A stretch of DNA of 64,000 nucleotides from contig BMZV01000002.1 in assembly GCA_014652975.1 (NCBI GenBank), positions 124,001 to 188,000 on the forward strand, written 5' to 3'. A model generated the notes under the pieces. The model did not search any database. It was not told where the DNA came from and saw only the letters and a program-made list of their open reading frames with translations. The stretch comes from Kocuria marina. GTDB lineage: Bacteria; Actinomycetota; Actinomycetes; Actinomycetales; Micrococcaceae. Of this stretch, positions 8,229-15,694 are shown piece by piece. Position 1 is the stretch's first letter. Every line of letters begins with the position of its first letter. The translations under genes were made by a program, and so were the position numbers.

Positions 8229-8540
8229 TTGACTGACGTACTGCTTCGAGTAGCCACTGCACCCCGCCGTGGGGTCGATCGTCTCATCCGCGGATACCAG
8301 CGCCACCTCTCACCGCGTAAAGGATTCACGTGCGCGCACCTCGTGGCACGGGGCGGGCAGTCCTGCTCCGCGGCGGTGCGCGGCATCATTGCGCAGTACG
8401 GCGTGATCCGAGGGATCATCCCCACGATGCTCCGTTTCGCAGCCTGCTACCGGGCGGCACTCATGCTCGGCCCCGCGGGCCGCGGCGACGTGAGCGGAGT
8501 CTGCTGCTGCGGGCCCATCCCCATTCCGTTCCGGTTCTAA
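8229..8540 (+). CDS. Divergent YidD-like membrane protein insertion efficiency factor
   Basis: The product is a 103-residue protein related to YidD, a small membrane-associated factor that helps YidC/Sec insert inner-membrane proteins. The family pattern is visible as LIRGYQRHLSP (19-29), a Ser-Cys-Ser (45-47) in place of the usual Pro-x-Cys-Ser, AVRGIIAQYGVIRG (49-62) and a late Cys73. The first Cys segment (TCAHLVARGG) is unlike the canonical CRFxPSC. It is not beside rnpA or yidC, where the canonical gene sits, so it may be a second, diverged copy. The start is a TTG with GAGGAG at 8212-8217. The C-terminus is Cys- and Pro-rich (CCCGPIPIPFRF). It is followed by a strong terminator. Confidence 0.75.
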   Translation: MTDVLLRVATAPRRGVDRLIRGYQRHLSPRKGFTCAHLVARGGQSCSAAVRGIIAQYGVIRGIIPTMLRFAACYRAALMLGPAGRGDVSGVCCCGPIPIPFRF

Positions 8541-8551
8541 GCAAGATCGAG

Positions 8552-8597
8552 GAAGCCCCTCCCACCTCGCGGCGCGCTCGGAGGTAGGAGGGGCTTC
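8552..8597 (+). terminator. Strong 17-bp stem-loop after the YidD-like gene
   Basis: The arms at 8552-8568 and 8581-8597 pair over 17 bp with one mismatch and enclose a 12-base loop. The right arm ends in GGGGCTTC. No long T-run follows, which is usual for stem-loop terminators in this window. It separates the chromosomal gene from the IS110-derived segment downstream. Confidence 0.75.
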
Positions 8598-8609
8598 GTG
8601 GTGCCCGCC

Positions 8610-9780
8610 AGTTACGTTGTGAGTACCCCCGATCGCCGGGCGTTTGGTGCTCGACCGGGTATGGCTTGTCTGCCCAGCCATCCATGGTCCGGGGGGGTGT
8701 TGCCGCCCGGTCGAGAGACACGCGTTGACCTCTCATAGGGACACGGCAGCTTCTCTGAGGTCTCTTCGTAACGTGGGTGCCGGCATCGGGTCTCAAGACT
8801 GCGACCAGCAGTGATGCGTTCAACGAGGACGACATCATGAACGCCAGATTCGCGGCCGTAATCGGCCTGGACGTGGGGAAGACCGGGCATCATGCCTGCG
8901 CGCTGGACCCCGACGGGAACAGGCTCTTCGACAAGCCCCTCCCGCAGGACGAGGCCCAGCCGCGCGACCTCTTCACACACCTGCAGGAGCACGGCGACGT
9001 GCTGATGGTCGTCGATCAGCCCAACACCATCGGAGCCCTGCCCATCGCAGTCGCTCGCGACGTCGGCTGCGCGGTGGCCTACCTACCCGGGTTGGCGATG
9101 CGAAAGGCCGCGGACCTCGCCCACGAGACCACCCGGGCACTGAACCGGATCCGGTCTCTGCCCACACAGATCCATCCCGCTGACCCGGAGGTGCTGGTCG
9201 ATCGGATCTTCACGGCGTTCAGCGAGCAGACCGTGGTCGTTCCAGCGACCGCGGCCGTGGAGTTGGTGATCCCGAGGGTGGCCGGGCAGGTCAAGGAGCT
9301 GAAGGAACAACGCGCGACCGTAGCCCGGGAGGTCGAGGCTATGCTGGAGGACTTCTCTCTCGCCGGGGTCTTGATGAGCATGCCGGGGATCGGCATCAAG
9401 ACCGCCGCCCAGATCCTCCTGGCCATCGGCGATGGCTCCGCATTCGAGACCGCAGGCCATCTCGCAGCCTACGCCGTCGTCGCGCCGGTCACGCGAAGAT
9501 CAGGGACCTCGATCAGGAGTGAGTTCCCCGCCTGATCCGGCAACAAACGCCCGAAGAACGCGCTGTTCTACTCCGCGTGGGTCGCCTCGGACTCAGATCC
9601 GATCTCCAAGGCCTACTACGACCGGAAGCGCGCCGAGAGAAACCGACACCACGCCGCCGTCATCTGCCTCGCCCGCCGCCGCTGCAACGTCATCTACGCG
9701 ATGCTCCGCAATGGCACCTACCCCCAGCCCCGAACCAACCACCCTCGCGGTTTGACTCAGAACATAGGAGCACCCCCGGC
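8610..9780 (+). mobile_element. Decayed IS110-family insertion sequence (ends approximate)
   Basis: A broken IS110-type transposase frame is preceded by about 200 bases of structured noncoding sequence and followed by a GGTTTGACTCAGAAC segment resembling an IS110-type right end. The left boundary is placed after the chromosomal terminator near 8600-8630, and the right near 9750-9780; neither is sharp. IS110 elements usually lack long terminal inverted repeats and target duplications, and I found none. The element sits between the YidD-like gene and tRNA-His. It should be immobile because the recombinase is broken. Confidence 0.7.
8630..8836 (+). ncRNA. Probable relic of an IS110 bridge RNA (left-end noncoding RNA)
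   Basis: In IS110-group elements the noncoding left end encodes a structured bridge RNA that pairs with donor and target DNA to guide the recombinase. Here the matching segment holds a perfect 10-bp stem, CTCGACCGGG (8650-8659) with CCCGGTCGAG (8706-8715). That stem encloses a smaller stem-loop, TGGCT (8662-8666) with AGCCA (8676-8680). A further 6-bp stem pairs GACCTC (8727-8732) with GAGGTC (8757-8762). Nested stems with internal loops fit bridge-RNA architecture. The position follows published knowledge of the family; the exact ends, and whether it is still transcribed, cannot be read. Confidence 0.4.
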
Positions 9781-9799
9781 TGTGCTTTTACTGAGTTAG
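8837..9799 (+). pseudogene. IS110-family transposase, degraded (two internal deletions and an in-frame stop)
   Basis: The reading frame begins MNARFAAVIGLDVGK with a GAGGAC Shine-Dalgarno and shows the DEDD-type N-terminal catalytic residues Asp12 (GLDVGK) and Asp60 (VVDQPN). It then jumps from KAADL (90-94) directly to AHETTRALNR. Relatives have about 45-50 residues there, including the DARD motif with the remaining acidic residues. A second shortening follows QIHPADPEV (111-119). The C-terminal domain (MPGIGIKTAAQILL, APVTRRSGTSIR) is intact until a TGA at 9533-9535. That stop lies where relatives have Arg (EFPA-Arg-SGNK), so a CGA-to-TGA change is likely. The same frame continues with clear homology (YYDRKRAER, LARRRCNVIYAMLRNGTY) to 9799. 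Catalysis should be lost. Family comparison is from memory. Confidence 0.85.
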
Positions 9800-9964
9800 A
9801 ACAGATATTCGCGCGCCAAGCTGCTTTTCCTCCACCGTGCATTTGGACGGCGGGCGCGGGCGGTCGGGGTGGCGGGGATGGCCGCAGCGGTGGGAGTGGT
9901 CAGGCCGGACGGGCCGCTGGGAAGCGGGCGGTCGAGGTCATGCAGGACTGACCCGCCAACGAGA

Positions 9965-10012
9965 ACGAGGTGCGAACCCCGACCGGTACACCGATCGATG
10001 TTCGCACCTCGT
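9965..10012 (-). terminator. Stem-loop downstream of tRNA-His
   Basis: A perfect 13-bp stem pairs 9965-9977 (core CGAGGTGCGAAC) with 10000-10012, enclosing 22 bases. It begins just past the CCA end of the minus-strand tRNA-His gene, so it probably ends that transcript. Confidence 0.65.
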
Positions 10013-10015
10013 GCA

Positions 10016-10092
10016 TGGGGTGAGCGACGGGGGTTGAACCCGCGACCTCCTGGACCACAACCAGGCGCTCTGCCGACTGAGCTACGCCCACC
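10016..10092 (-). tRNA. tRNA-His (anticodon GTG)
   Basis: On the minus strand the sequence folds as a standard cloverleaf. The acceptor stem GTGGGCG pairs with CGCTCAC, and the D-arm lies in GCTC...GAGC. The anticodon stem CCTGG/CCAGG carries the loop TTGTGGT, so the anticodon is GTG. The T-arm has TTCAACC in its loop. A G stands at the -1 position (base 10092) opposite discriminator C (10019), the tRNA-His identity element, and CCA is encoded at 10016-10018. A -10 element lies upstream and a 13-bp stem-loop follows. Confidence 0.95.
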
Positions 10093-10139
10093 ATTGAACC
10101 CGTGGAAGAACCGTTCGATCCCTCCGGGCAACGACGACC

Positions 10140-10145
10140 ACTATA
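10140..10145 (-). promoter_or_regulatory. -10 element of the tRNA-His promoter
   Basis: TATAGT on the minus strand lies 47 bases before the 5' end of tRNA-His. It is a near-perfect -10 hexamer. No clear TTGACA-like -35 is found at 16-18 bases, though CGGGAA lies at that spacing. Confidence 0.55.
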
Positions 10146-10198
10146 GCGCACGCCCGGGCGGATTCCCGCATCGAGCGCCTGAACGCGTCAGGTCCCGG

Positions 10199-10822
10199 TC
10201 AGGAACCCGAGCGGGTCGGGGAGGCCTTGATGAGCGCGGCGATCTTGCGGGCGTCGTCGGAGGTGGGGCCGGGATCGCCGGGGAAGAGGATGTGGCGGTA
10301 GTATCGCAGCTCGTCGATCGAGTCCTCGATGTCGCCGAGCGCACGGTGATTGCCCGTCTTCTCGGGCGCCTGGAAGTACGCGCGCGGGTACCAGCGCCGC
10401 GCGAGCTCCTTGATCGTGGAGACGTCGATGACCCGGTAGTGCAGGTGATCCACGAGTTGCGGCATGTCCCGCGTGAGGAACGTCTTGTCCGTCCCCACGG
10501 AGTTACCACCCAGCGGCGCCTTGCCCGGTTCGGGGACCCATTTGCGGATGTAGTCCAGCACCGCGTCCTGCGCCTGCGCCATGTCCATGCCGTTCTCGAG
10601 CTCCGGCAGCAGCCCGGATGTCTCATGCATGTTCCGCACGAAAGAAGACATCTGATCCAGCGCGGCCTGCGGGGGTTTGATGACCACGTCCACGCCACTG
10701 CCCAGCACGTTGAGCTCGTCGTCGGTCACGAGCGCGGCCACCTCGATCAACGCGTCATCGGACAGGGACAGCCCCGTCATCTCGCAGTCGATCCACACTA
10801 TTCTCCGGTTTGCAGTCGTCAC
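10199..10822 (-). CDS. orn: Oligoribonuclease
   Basis: This 207-residue 3'-5' exoribonuclease removes the last nucleotides from short oligoribonucleotides, including pGpG, in the cytoplasm. The DEDDh exonuclease motifs are present: Asp12 and Glu14 in WIDCEMTGL, the central Asp in NSVGTDKTFL, and HRALGDIEDS with the catalytic His and Asp near the C-terminus. Length matches the family. The GTG at 10822 is preferred over upstream codons because the exonuclease I motif starts ten residues later. GGAGGGC abuts it, and TAGATT lies just upstream, so the start is either Shine-Dalgarno led or leaderless. It is divergent from mptB. Confidence 0.95.
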   Translation of the reverse strand: MTTANRRIVWIDCEMTGLSLSDDALIEVAALVTDDELNVLGSGVDVVIKPPQAALDQMSSFVRNMHETSGLLPELENGMDMAQAQDAVLDYIRKWVPEPGKAPLGGNSVGTDKTFLTRDMPQLVDHLHYRVIDVSTIKELARRWYPRAYFQAPEKTGNHRALGDIEDSIDELRYYRHILFPGDPGPTSDDARKIAALIKASPTRSGS

Positions 10823-10829
10823 GCCCTCC

Positions 10830-10835
10830 AATCTA
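10830..10835 (-). promoter_or_regulatory. -10 hexamer close to the orn start
   Basis: TAGATT on the minus strand is followed by seven bases (GGAGGGC) and the GTG of orn. The spacing is that of a leaderless promoter even though the spacer itself resembles a Shine-Dalgarno. Confidence 0.4.
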
Positions 10836-11004
10836 TCGCGTCGTGCGGGCACCCCCGCGACGCTGCCTCGCCCCGGGCATCCGGTTGGCGTACGACGTCG
10901 CACGGTAGGATCACCCCGACGCCGCCCCCGCGCACCGCGCGCCGCGGCGGACGATTCCCAGACCCCTCATCTGCGGCCACCGCGGAAGCACCGGGAGGCC
11001 CGTA

Positions 11005-12573
11005 GTGCGCATCACGTCCAGGACGGAACGTCACTCGACGCTCCCCGGAACCGGACGGGACGCAGCCCCGGGACGAGACGCGACGTCGTCGGCGTCATTG
11101 ACCCGCACCGTGGTGATGGGCTCGCTGGGCTCGCTCATGCTACTGTTCGGCTCCCTGGGCGTGGGATGGCTCGCGAGCGTGTCCTCGCTGCGGCGCATCC
11201 CGCTGATCATGTGGATGCGCTTCGAGACCGTGGGCGTGGTGGTCTCGGTCGTGATGCTCGCCCTCGGAGCCATGCTCCTGGTGCGGCAGTGGCTGCGCCT
11301 GGGCCAGAAACTCAGACCGTGGGGACCGGAGAGCGCCCGCTGGGTGCTGATCTCGATCGCGGCGTGGGCGGCGCCCATGCTCGTGAGCATCCCGTTGTTC
11401 AGTCGGGATGTGTACTCGTACATCGGGCAAGGCCGCGTGATAGCGAACGGGTTGAACCCGTACGAGTCCGGGGTCTCCACGATCGACAACTTCTTCCAAC
11501 TGGGCGCGGACCAGTTATGGGCGGAATCCCCGCCCCCGTACGGCCCGGTGTTCCTGTGGCTCGAACAGCTCGTGGTCCTCGTGACCGGTGCGGACCCGGA
11601 CGCCTCCGTGCTGCTGTTTCGGGCCTTGTGCGTGGTGTCCGTGATCGCGTGCATGTGGGTCATCCCGCGCCTGGCCCGGCTGCACGGCGTCAATCCGCGG
11701 CGGACCATGTGGCTATCGGTGGCCAATCCGCTGTTCCTCACGAACTTCGTGGTGGCCGCCCACAACGACGCGATCATGCTGGCCCTGGCCCTGATCGGGA
11801 CCTACGTGGCGGCAATGCACCGCAACTGGAAGGGTGGGATCGCGGGCACGACCCTCGTGACCCTGTCTGTGGCGATCAAGCCCATCACACTGATCTTCCT
11901 GCCGTTCGTGGGCCTGCTCTGGGCCGGGCGCGGTGCGTCGTGGCCGCGCCGGTTCGCGATCTGGGCCCTCACACTGGCCTACTCCGTGGCCTTGTTGGCG
12001 CTCATGGGATTCGTCAACGGCTTCGGTTTCGGGTGGGTCTCCGCGGTCTCCACACCGGGCACCGTGTACATCTGGTACGCGCCGATCGGACTGCTTGGGT
12101 TGTTCGCGCAGCTCGTGGGCAGCTCGTGGGGGTTCAACGGCTCCGCGTGGATGGACGCCGTGCACACGGCCGGGACGGTGCTCTCCGCCGCGGTGGTGGT
12201 CGTGCTGATGTTCGTGGGGCGGGATGCCAAACTGTTCCGCCGGCTCGCGTGGGCGCTCGCTGCGTTCGTGCTGCTGGCCCCCATCATCCAGGCATGGTAC
12301 GTGGTGTGGCTCATCCCGTTGTTCGCAATCTCCGGGATCCGCGACGACTGGCAGGTGGACGTGCTGTTCTTTGTGACCGCGTTCTTCATGGTCTACGCCG
12401 TGGCGGACCAGCTGGACGTGTTCCCTTATCTGGACCTGAACCTCTTCGCGGCGCGGGTCATCGCCGCGCTCGTGGCCCTGACGTACGGCATCTACCTGTG
12501 GCTACTGGACCCGGCCACCCGACGTGTGGCGCGGCCCCCACGTGGCGAGCGGGCGACGTCGCCCGTGCTGTGA
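11005..12573 (+). CDS. mptB: Polyprenol-phosphate-mannose-dependent alpha-1,6-mannosyltransferase
   Basis: This 522-residue multi-spanning membrane protein of the GT-C superfamily matches the MptB type. MptB uses polyprenyl-phosphate-mannose to extend the alpha-1,6-mannan core of lipomannan or lipoglycan on the outer face of the membrane. About 12-14 hydrophobic segments follow a soluble N-terminus of about 30 residues. The first extracellular loop carries SRDVYSYIGQGRVIANGLNPYE (near residues 133-154), where Arg-Asp is the acidic catalytic motif of the family. The start is a GTG with GGGAGG upstream. It ends before a stem-loop shared with the convergent glnA. Confidence 0.85.
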   Translation: MRITSRTERHSTLPGTGRDAAPGRDATSSASLTRTVVMGSLGSLMLLFGSLGVGWLASVSSLRRIPLIMWMRFETVGVVVSVVMLALGAMLLVRQWLRLGQKLRPWGPESARWVLISIAAWAAPMLVSIPLFSRDVYSYIGQGRVIANGLNPYESGVSTIDNFFQLGADQLWAESPPPYGPVFLWLEQLVVLVTGADPDASVLLFRALCVVSVIACMWVIPRLARLHGVNPRRTMWLSVANPLFLTNFVVAAHNDAIMLALALIGTYVAAMHRNWKGGIAGTTLVTLSVAIKPITLIFLPFVGLLWAGRGASWPRRFAIWALTLAYSVALLALMGFVNGFGFGWVSAVSTPGTVYIWYAPIGLLGLFAQLVGSSWGFNGSAWMDAVHTAGTVLSAAVVVVLMFVGRDAKLFRRLAWALAAFVLLAPIIQAWYVVWLIPLFAISGIRDDWQVDVLFFVTAFFMVYAVADQLDVFPYLDLNLFAARVIAALVALTYGIYLWLLDPATRRVARPPRGERATSPVL

Positions 12574-12583
12574 CGCGAACGCG

Positions 12584-12606
12584 GCCCCGCTCACGAGGAG
12601 CGGGGC
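12584..12606. terminator. Bidirectional stem-loop between mptB and glnA
   Basis: GCCCCGCTC (12584-12592) and GAGCGGGGC (12598-12606) form a perfect 9-bp stem with a 5-base loop. It lies between two convergent stop codons. Confidence 0.65.
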
Positions 12607-12628
12607 GGCGTTGGTGTGGAGCGGGGAA

Positions 12629-14053
12629 TCAGACGCCGAAGTACATCTGGAACTCCAGCGGGTGGGGGACCACAGAGAGCGGCTTGAGCTCGACCTCACG
12701 CTTGTACTCGATCCAGGTCTCGATCAGGTCCTCAGTGAACACGTCACCGGCGAGCAGGAACTCGTGGTCCGCCTCAAGGGCCTCGAGCGCCTCCGACAGG
12801 GTGCCCGGGGCCTTCTTGATGTCCTTGGCCTCCTCCGGGGGCAGCTCGTAGAGGTCCTTGTCGATGGGGTCCGCCGGCTCGATGCGGTTGCGGATCCCGT
12901 CCAGCCCGGCCATCAGCTGCGCGGCGAACGCGAGGTACGGGTTGCACGAGGGGTCCGGCGCGCGGAACTCCAGGCGCTTGGCCTTGGGGTTGGTGCCCGT
13001 GATGGGGATCCGGATGCCCGCGGAGCGGTTGCCCTGCGAGTAGACCATGTTCACGGGGGCCTCGAAGCCCTTGACCAGGCGGCGGTAGGAGTTCACGGTG
13101 GGGTTGGTGAACGCGAGCACCGCGGAGGAGTGCTCCAGCAGGCCGCCGATGTACCAGCGCGCCACGTCCGACAGGCCTGCATAACCCTTCTCGTCGTAGA
13201 ACAGCGGCTCCCCGCCCTTCCACAGCGACTGGTGGCAGTGCATCCCCGAGCCGTTGTCGTTGAAGACGGGCTTGGGCATGAACGTGACGGTCTTGCCGAA
13301 CGAGTCCGCGGTGTTTTTGATCACGTACTTGAACTTGAGCAGGTCGTCCGCGGCGGCGGTCAGCGTGGAGAACTTGTAGTTGATCTCCGCCTGACCCGCG
13401 GCACCGACCTCGTGGTGGGAGCGCTCGACCTCAAGGCCCACCTCGTCCAGGGCCACGCACATGGCGTCGCGCAGGTCCGCCTGCTTGTCCACGGGGGACA
13501 CGGGGAAGTAGCCGCCCTTCACGGGGGTCTTGTTCGCGAGGTTGCCGCCCTCTTCCTCACGGCCGCTGTTCCAGGAGGCTTCGTCCGAGTCGATCCGGTA
13601 GAAGGTGTGCTCGGGGGAGACCTGGAAGCGGGCGTCCTCGAAGACGAAGAACTCGGCTTCGGACGCGAAGTTCGCGGTGTCCGCGATACCGGTGGAGGCC
13701 AGGTACGCCTCGGCGCGCTCGGCTACACCGCGCGGGTCGCGGTGGTAGGGCTCGCCGGTGCGCGGGTTCACGATCGAGCACGTGACCACGAGCGTCTTCT
13801 CGAGCCGGAAGGGGTCCACGAACGCGGACTGGGGGTCCGGGATCAGCTGCATATCGGACTCGGCGATGCCCTGGAAACCACGGATGGAGGAACCGTCGAA
13901 CAACTGCCCGTCCGTGAAGAAGTCCTCGTCCACCGCCTTGGCCGGGAGGTTGAAGTGCTGCTGCACACCGGGCATGTCCGTGAAACGCAGATCGACGAAC
14001 ATGACCTCTTCGTCCTTGAGGAACGCGAGCACTTCTTCGGCTGATTGGAACAT
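12629..14053 (-). CDS. glnA: Type I glutamine synthetase
   Basis: This 474-residue enzyme makes glutamine from glutamate, ammonia and ATP, the main route of ammonia assimilation. The N-terminal beta-grasp domain starts [21 protein letters not shown]. Metal-binding segments are visible as [23 protein letters not shown] and [17 protein letters not shown]. The ATP/glutamate site includes NRSAGIRIP and [14 protein letters not shown]. Near residue 400, DLYELPPEE carries the Tyr that is adenylylated in bacterial type I enzymes, so post-translational control is likely. The ATG has AGGAGA upstream. A four-element GlnR-type operator lies upstream of a -10 hexamer, indicating nitrogen control of transcription. 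Confidence 0.98.
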   Translation of the reverse strand: MFQSAEEVLAFLKDEEVMFVDLRFTDMPGVQQHFNLPAKAVDEDFFTDGQLFDGSSIRGFQGIAESDMQLIPDPQSAFVDPFRLEKTLVVTCSIVNPRTGEPYHRDPRGVAERAEAYLASTGIADTANFASEAEFFVFEDARFQVSPEHTFYRIDSDEASWNSGREEEGGNLANKTPVKGGYFPVSPVDKQADLRDAMCVALDEVGLEVERSHHEVGAAGQAEINYKFSTLTAAADDLLKFKYVIKNTADSFGKTVTFMPKPVFNDNGSGMHCHQSLWKGGEPLFYDEKGYAGLSDVARWYIGGLLEHSSAVLAFTNPTVNSYRRLVKGFEAPVNMVYSQGNRSAGIRIPITGTNPKAKRLEFRAPDPSCNPYLAFAAQLMAGLDGIRNRIEPADPIDKDLYELPPEEAKDIKKAPGTLSEALEALEADHEFLLAGDVFTEDLIETWIEYKREVELKPLSVVPHPLEFQMYFGV

Positions 14054-14133
14054 GGACCTGTTCTCCTTCTGTGTGGGCGTCCGATCGAGGCCGCGGTGGC
14101 GGGGACCACCGCGGTCGTTCGGTTCTGATGTCC

Positions 14134-14139
14134 AGCGTA
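14134..14139 (-). promoter_or_regulatory. -10 hexamer of the glnA promoter
   Basis: TACGCT on the minus strand fits TANNNT and would place the transcript start about 75 bases before the glnA ATG. The GlnR-type box lies immediately upstream, over the -35 region. Confidence 0.5.
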
Positions 14140-14149
14140 GGAACCTGGC

Positions 14150-14187
14150 GTTGCCCGTCCATGACACGAATGTTTCGTCCGTGTAAC
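14150..14187 (-). promoter_or_regulatory. GlnR-type operator upstream of glnA
   Basis: On the minus strand the sequence reads GTTAC-N6-GAAAC-N6-GTCAT-N6-GCAAC, with all three spacers exactly six bases. This matches the actinobacterial GlnR consensus of alternating GTnAC-like and GAAAC-like half-sites on an 11-bp period. The box ends 10 bases upstream of the -10 hexamer, over the -35 region, where an OmpR-family activator would contact RNA polymerase. The match is direct; GlnR binding is inferred, and no glnR gene is in this window. Confidence 0.75.
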
Positions 14188-14276
14188 GCCCGGAGCGTGA
14201 TGCACGGAGGGCTCGCCGACCGGTCAGTACGAGCCCCAGTCTACCGGCGGGTGCGCGAGCTCCCACGTCGGCCCGT

Positions 14277-14282
14277 TAGGGT
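14277..14282 (+). promoter_or_regulatory. Leaderless-type -10 hexamer for the RDD gene
   Basis: TAGGGT is followed by six bases and then the ATG at 14289. There is no Shine-Dalgarno. Confidence 0.45.
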
Positions 14283-14288
14283 GAAGTC

Positions 14289-14735
14289 ATGATTTCTCGC
14301 CAGGACATGGGCGCGTGGCTCGACGGCGCCCCCCAGGGAAGCCAGCCGTACCCCGGTCGTCGTCTGGGTCGTCCCGCTGAGGGGCCGGGCTCGATCGCTC
14401 GCTTCCCTGCGCGCCTGGTGGCCCTGGTGATTGACTGGGTGCTTGCGGTGGTTCTCGCGGGGCTGTTCCTGGCGCAGTGGAACGGGTCGGGGCTGATGAA
14501 CCTCGCGGTGTTCTTCGTGATCAGCGTGCTCATGGTCGGGTTCTTCGGGCGCACCCCGGGGCACTGGATCATGGGGTTGCAGGTCCAGACGATGAAGGGC
14601 CGCCCCGCCGGTTTCGGCAGAGCGGCCCTTCGCACGCTGCTGTTGTGTCTGGTGATCCCCGCGCTGATCGCGGACGAGGACCAACGGGGTCTGCACGATC
14701 GCGCGGTCGACACCGTCCTGGTGCGCGTGCGCTGA
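14289..14735 (+). CDS. RDD family membrane protein
   Basis: This 148-residue RDD-family protein has a soluble N-terminal segment of about 35 residues (Gly/Pro/Arg-rich), then RFPARLVALVIDWVLAVVLAG, where the family Arg and Asp sit in the first membrane helix. At least one more hydrophobic segment follows (LAVFFVISVLMVGFFG), and a C-terminal part ends DQRGLHDRAVDTVLVR. Some RDD proteins are linked to ion or solute transport in the cytoplasmic membrane, but the specific role here is unknown. The gene lies between glnA (divergent) and the DUF4191 gene (convergent), an arrangement I know from many actinobacteria. Confidence 0.88.
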   Translation: MISRQDMGAWLDGAPQGSQPYPGRRLGRPAEGPGSIARFPARLVALVIDWVLAVVLAGLFLAQWNGSGLMNLAVFFVISVLMVGFFGRTPGHWIMGLQVQTMKGRPAGFGRAALRTLLLCLVIPALIADEDQRGLHDRAVDTVLVRVR

Positions 14736-14770
14736 TCAGCCGGATCGCCCCACGGCGCGTGGGCGCTGGT

Positions 14771-15520
14771 TCAGCGACCGCGCATGGACTTACGATCTGG
14801 GCGCGCACGCATGGGATCCACGCCCTTGGGGATCGGCAGCTTGTTCTGCAGGGTGTTCATTCGGCGGTGGACCACCTGAACTTCTTGCTTGGTGAGCTTG
14901 TTCTCCAGGCGCTTCATCTCCTTGGTGAGCTTGCTCAGGGGGATCTGGTTCTCGCCGTTGCCGGACTTGAGCACGTGGATGGGGACGTTCTGGATCACCG
15001 GGCCGATGCGGCGGCGTTCCTTCTTCACGAGCTTGTCCACGCGGTTGACCGGGCCCTCGGTGATGAACACGACACCGGGGCGGCCCACGGCGCGGAACAA
15101 CAGGTCCTTGGACTTGGGATCCATCGCGGCGGGTTCCTCCTCCACGATCCACCCGCGTTTGAGGGTGGACAGCGCGGCCCCCGCGGCACCGGGTTGTCCC
15201 TCAATGCGCGAGAATGCGGCTTTCTCGGCCCGCCGTGACAGCAGGATCACGGCGGCGAGCACCGCGAACGGGATGCCGATGAGCAACCACGTGATCCAGT
15301 TGCCGAGTAGCACACCGATGAGCAGGAACACGAGCAGCACGCCTAGGCCGAGCAGGATCATCCACCACAGGATGTTCGGCTCGCGCTCGCGAGTCATCTG
15401 GAAGACCTGCTTCATCTGCGCGAAGATGCCCGGGCCCTTGGCGGCCTTGCGCTGGCGCTTCTCCTCGCGCTTACGGTCGCGTTCGGCGGCCTTGGCCTTG
15501 GTGGACGTGGCTGGTGACAC
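14771..15520 (-). CDS. DUF4191 domain-containing membrane protein
   Basis: This 249-residue protein has a highly charged N-terminus (Lys/Arg/Glu-rich, residues 1-40), then two adjacent hydrophobic segments (ILWWMILLGLGVLLVFLLIG and WITWLLIGIPFAVLAAVIL), and a soluble C-terminal region rich in Lys and Arg. This layout is that of the actinobacterial DUF4191 family, whose function is not established. The GTG at 15520 has GAGGAA five bases upstream and is preferred to a GTG at 15535. It sits immediately downstream of lipA on the same strand, a pairing conserved in many actinobacteria, and a 15-bp stem-loop separates the two. Confidence 0.88.
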   Translation of the reverse strand: MSPATSTKAKAAERDRKREEKRQRKAAKGPGIFAQMKQVFQMTREREPNILWWMILLGLGVLLVFLLIGVLLGNWITWLLIGIPFAVLAAVILLSRRAEKAAFSRIEGQPGAAGAALSTLKRGWIVEEEPAAMDPKSKDLLFRAVGRPGVVFITEGPVNRVDKLVKKERRRIGPVIQNVPIHVLKSGNGENQIPLSKLTKEMKRLENKLTKQEVQVVHRRMNTLQNKLPIPKGVDPMRARPDRKSMRGR

Positions 15521-15637
15521 AGTTCTTCCTCGCACTCGCTGACACAGGGGATCTCCGCCATTCTATCCGCTGAGGCCCGACGACGCGGCGTCTCGTCCGT
15601 AGGGAAGCCCTCCCGGGTGCCGCGCGGCGCTCGGAAC

Positions 15638-15671
15638 GGACGACGCCGCCCGGAAGCGGGCGGCGTCGTCC
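15638..15671 (-). terminator. 15-bp stem-loop downstream of lipA
   Basis: Perfectly complementary arms at 15638-15652 and 15657-15671 enclose the tetraloop GAAG. It follows the lipA stop at 15695 on the minus strand and probably ends or attenuates the lipA transcript before DUF4191. Confidence 0.75.
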
Positions 15672-15694
15672 GCGGAGCGGTGTTGACGCGGGCG

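Noticed and set aside
9837-10037. Short open frame between the IS relic and tRNA-His
   Set aside because: It runs through the terminator and into the tRNA complement, with Gly/Arg/Trp-rich composition and no ribosome binding site.
9780-10092. Possible integrated element using tRNA-His as attachment site
   Set aside because: No integrase, no second copy of the tRNA 3' end and no phage or plasmid genes were seen.
12524-14044. Long plus-strand frame opposite glnA
   Set aside because: It is antisense to a certain gene; the product is compositionally biased and lacks a ribosome binding site.
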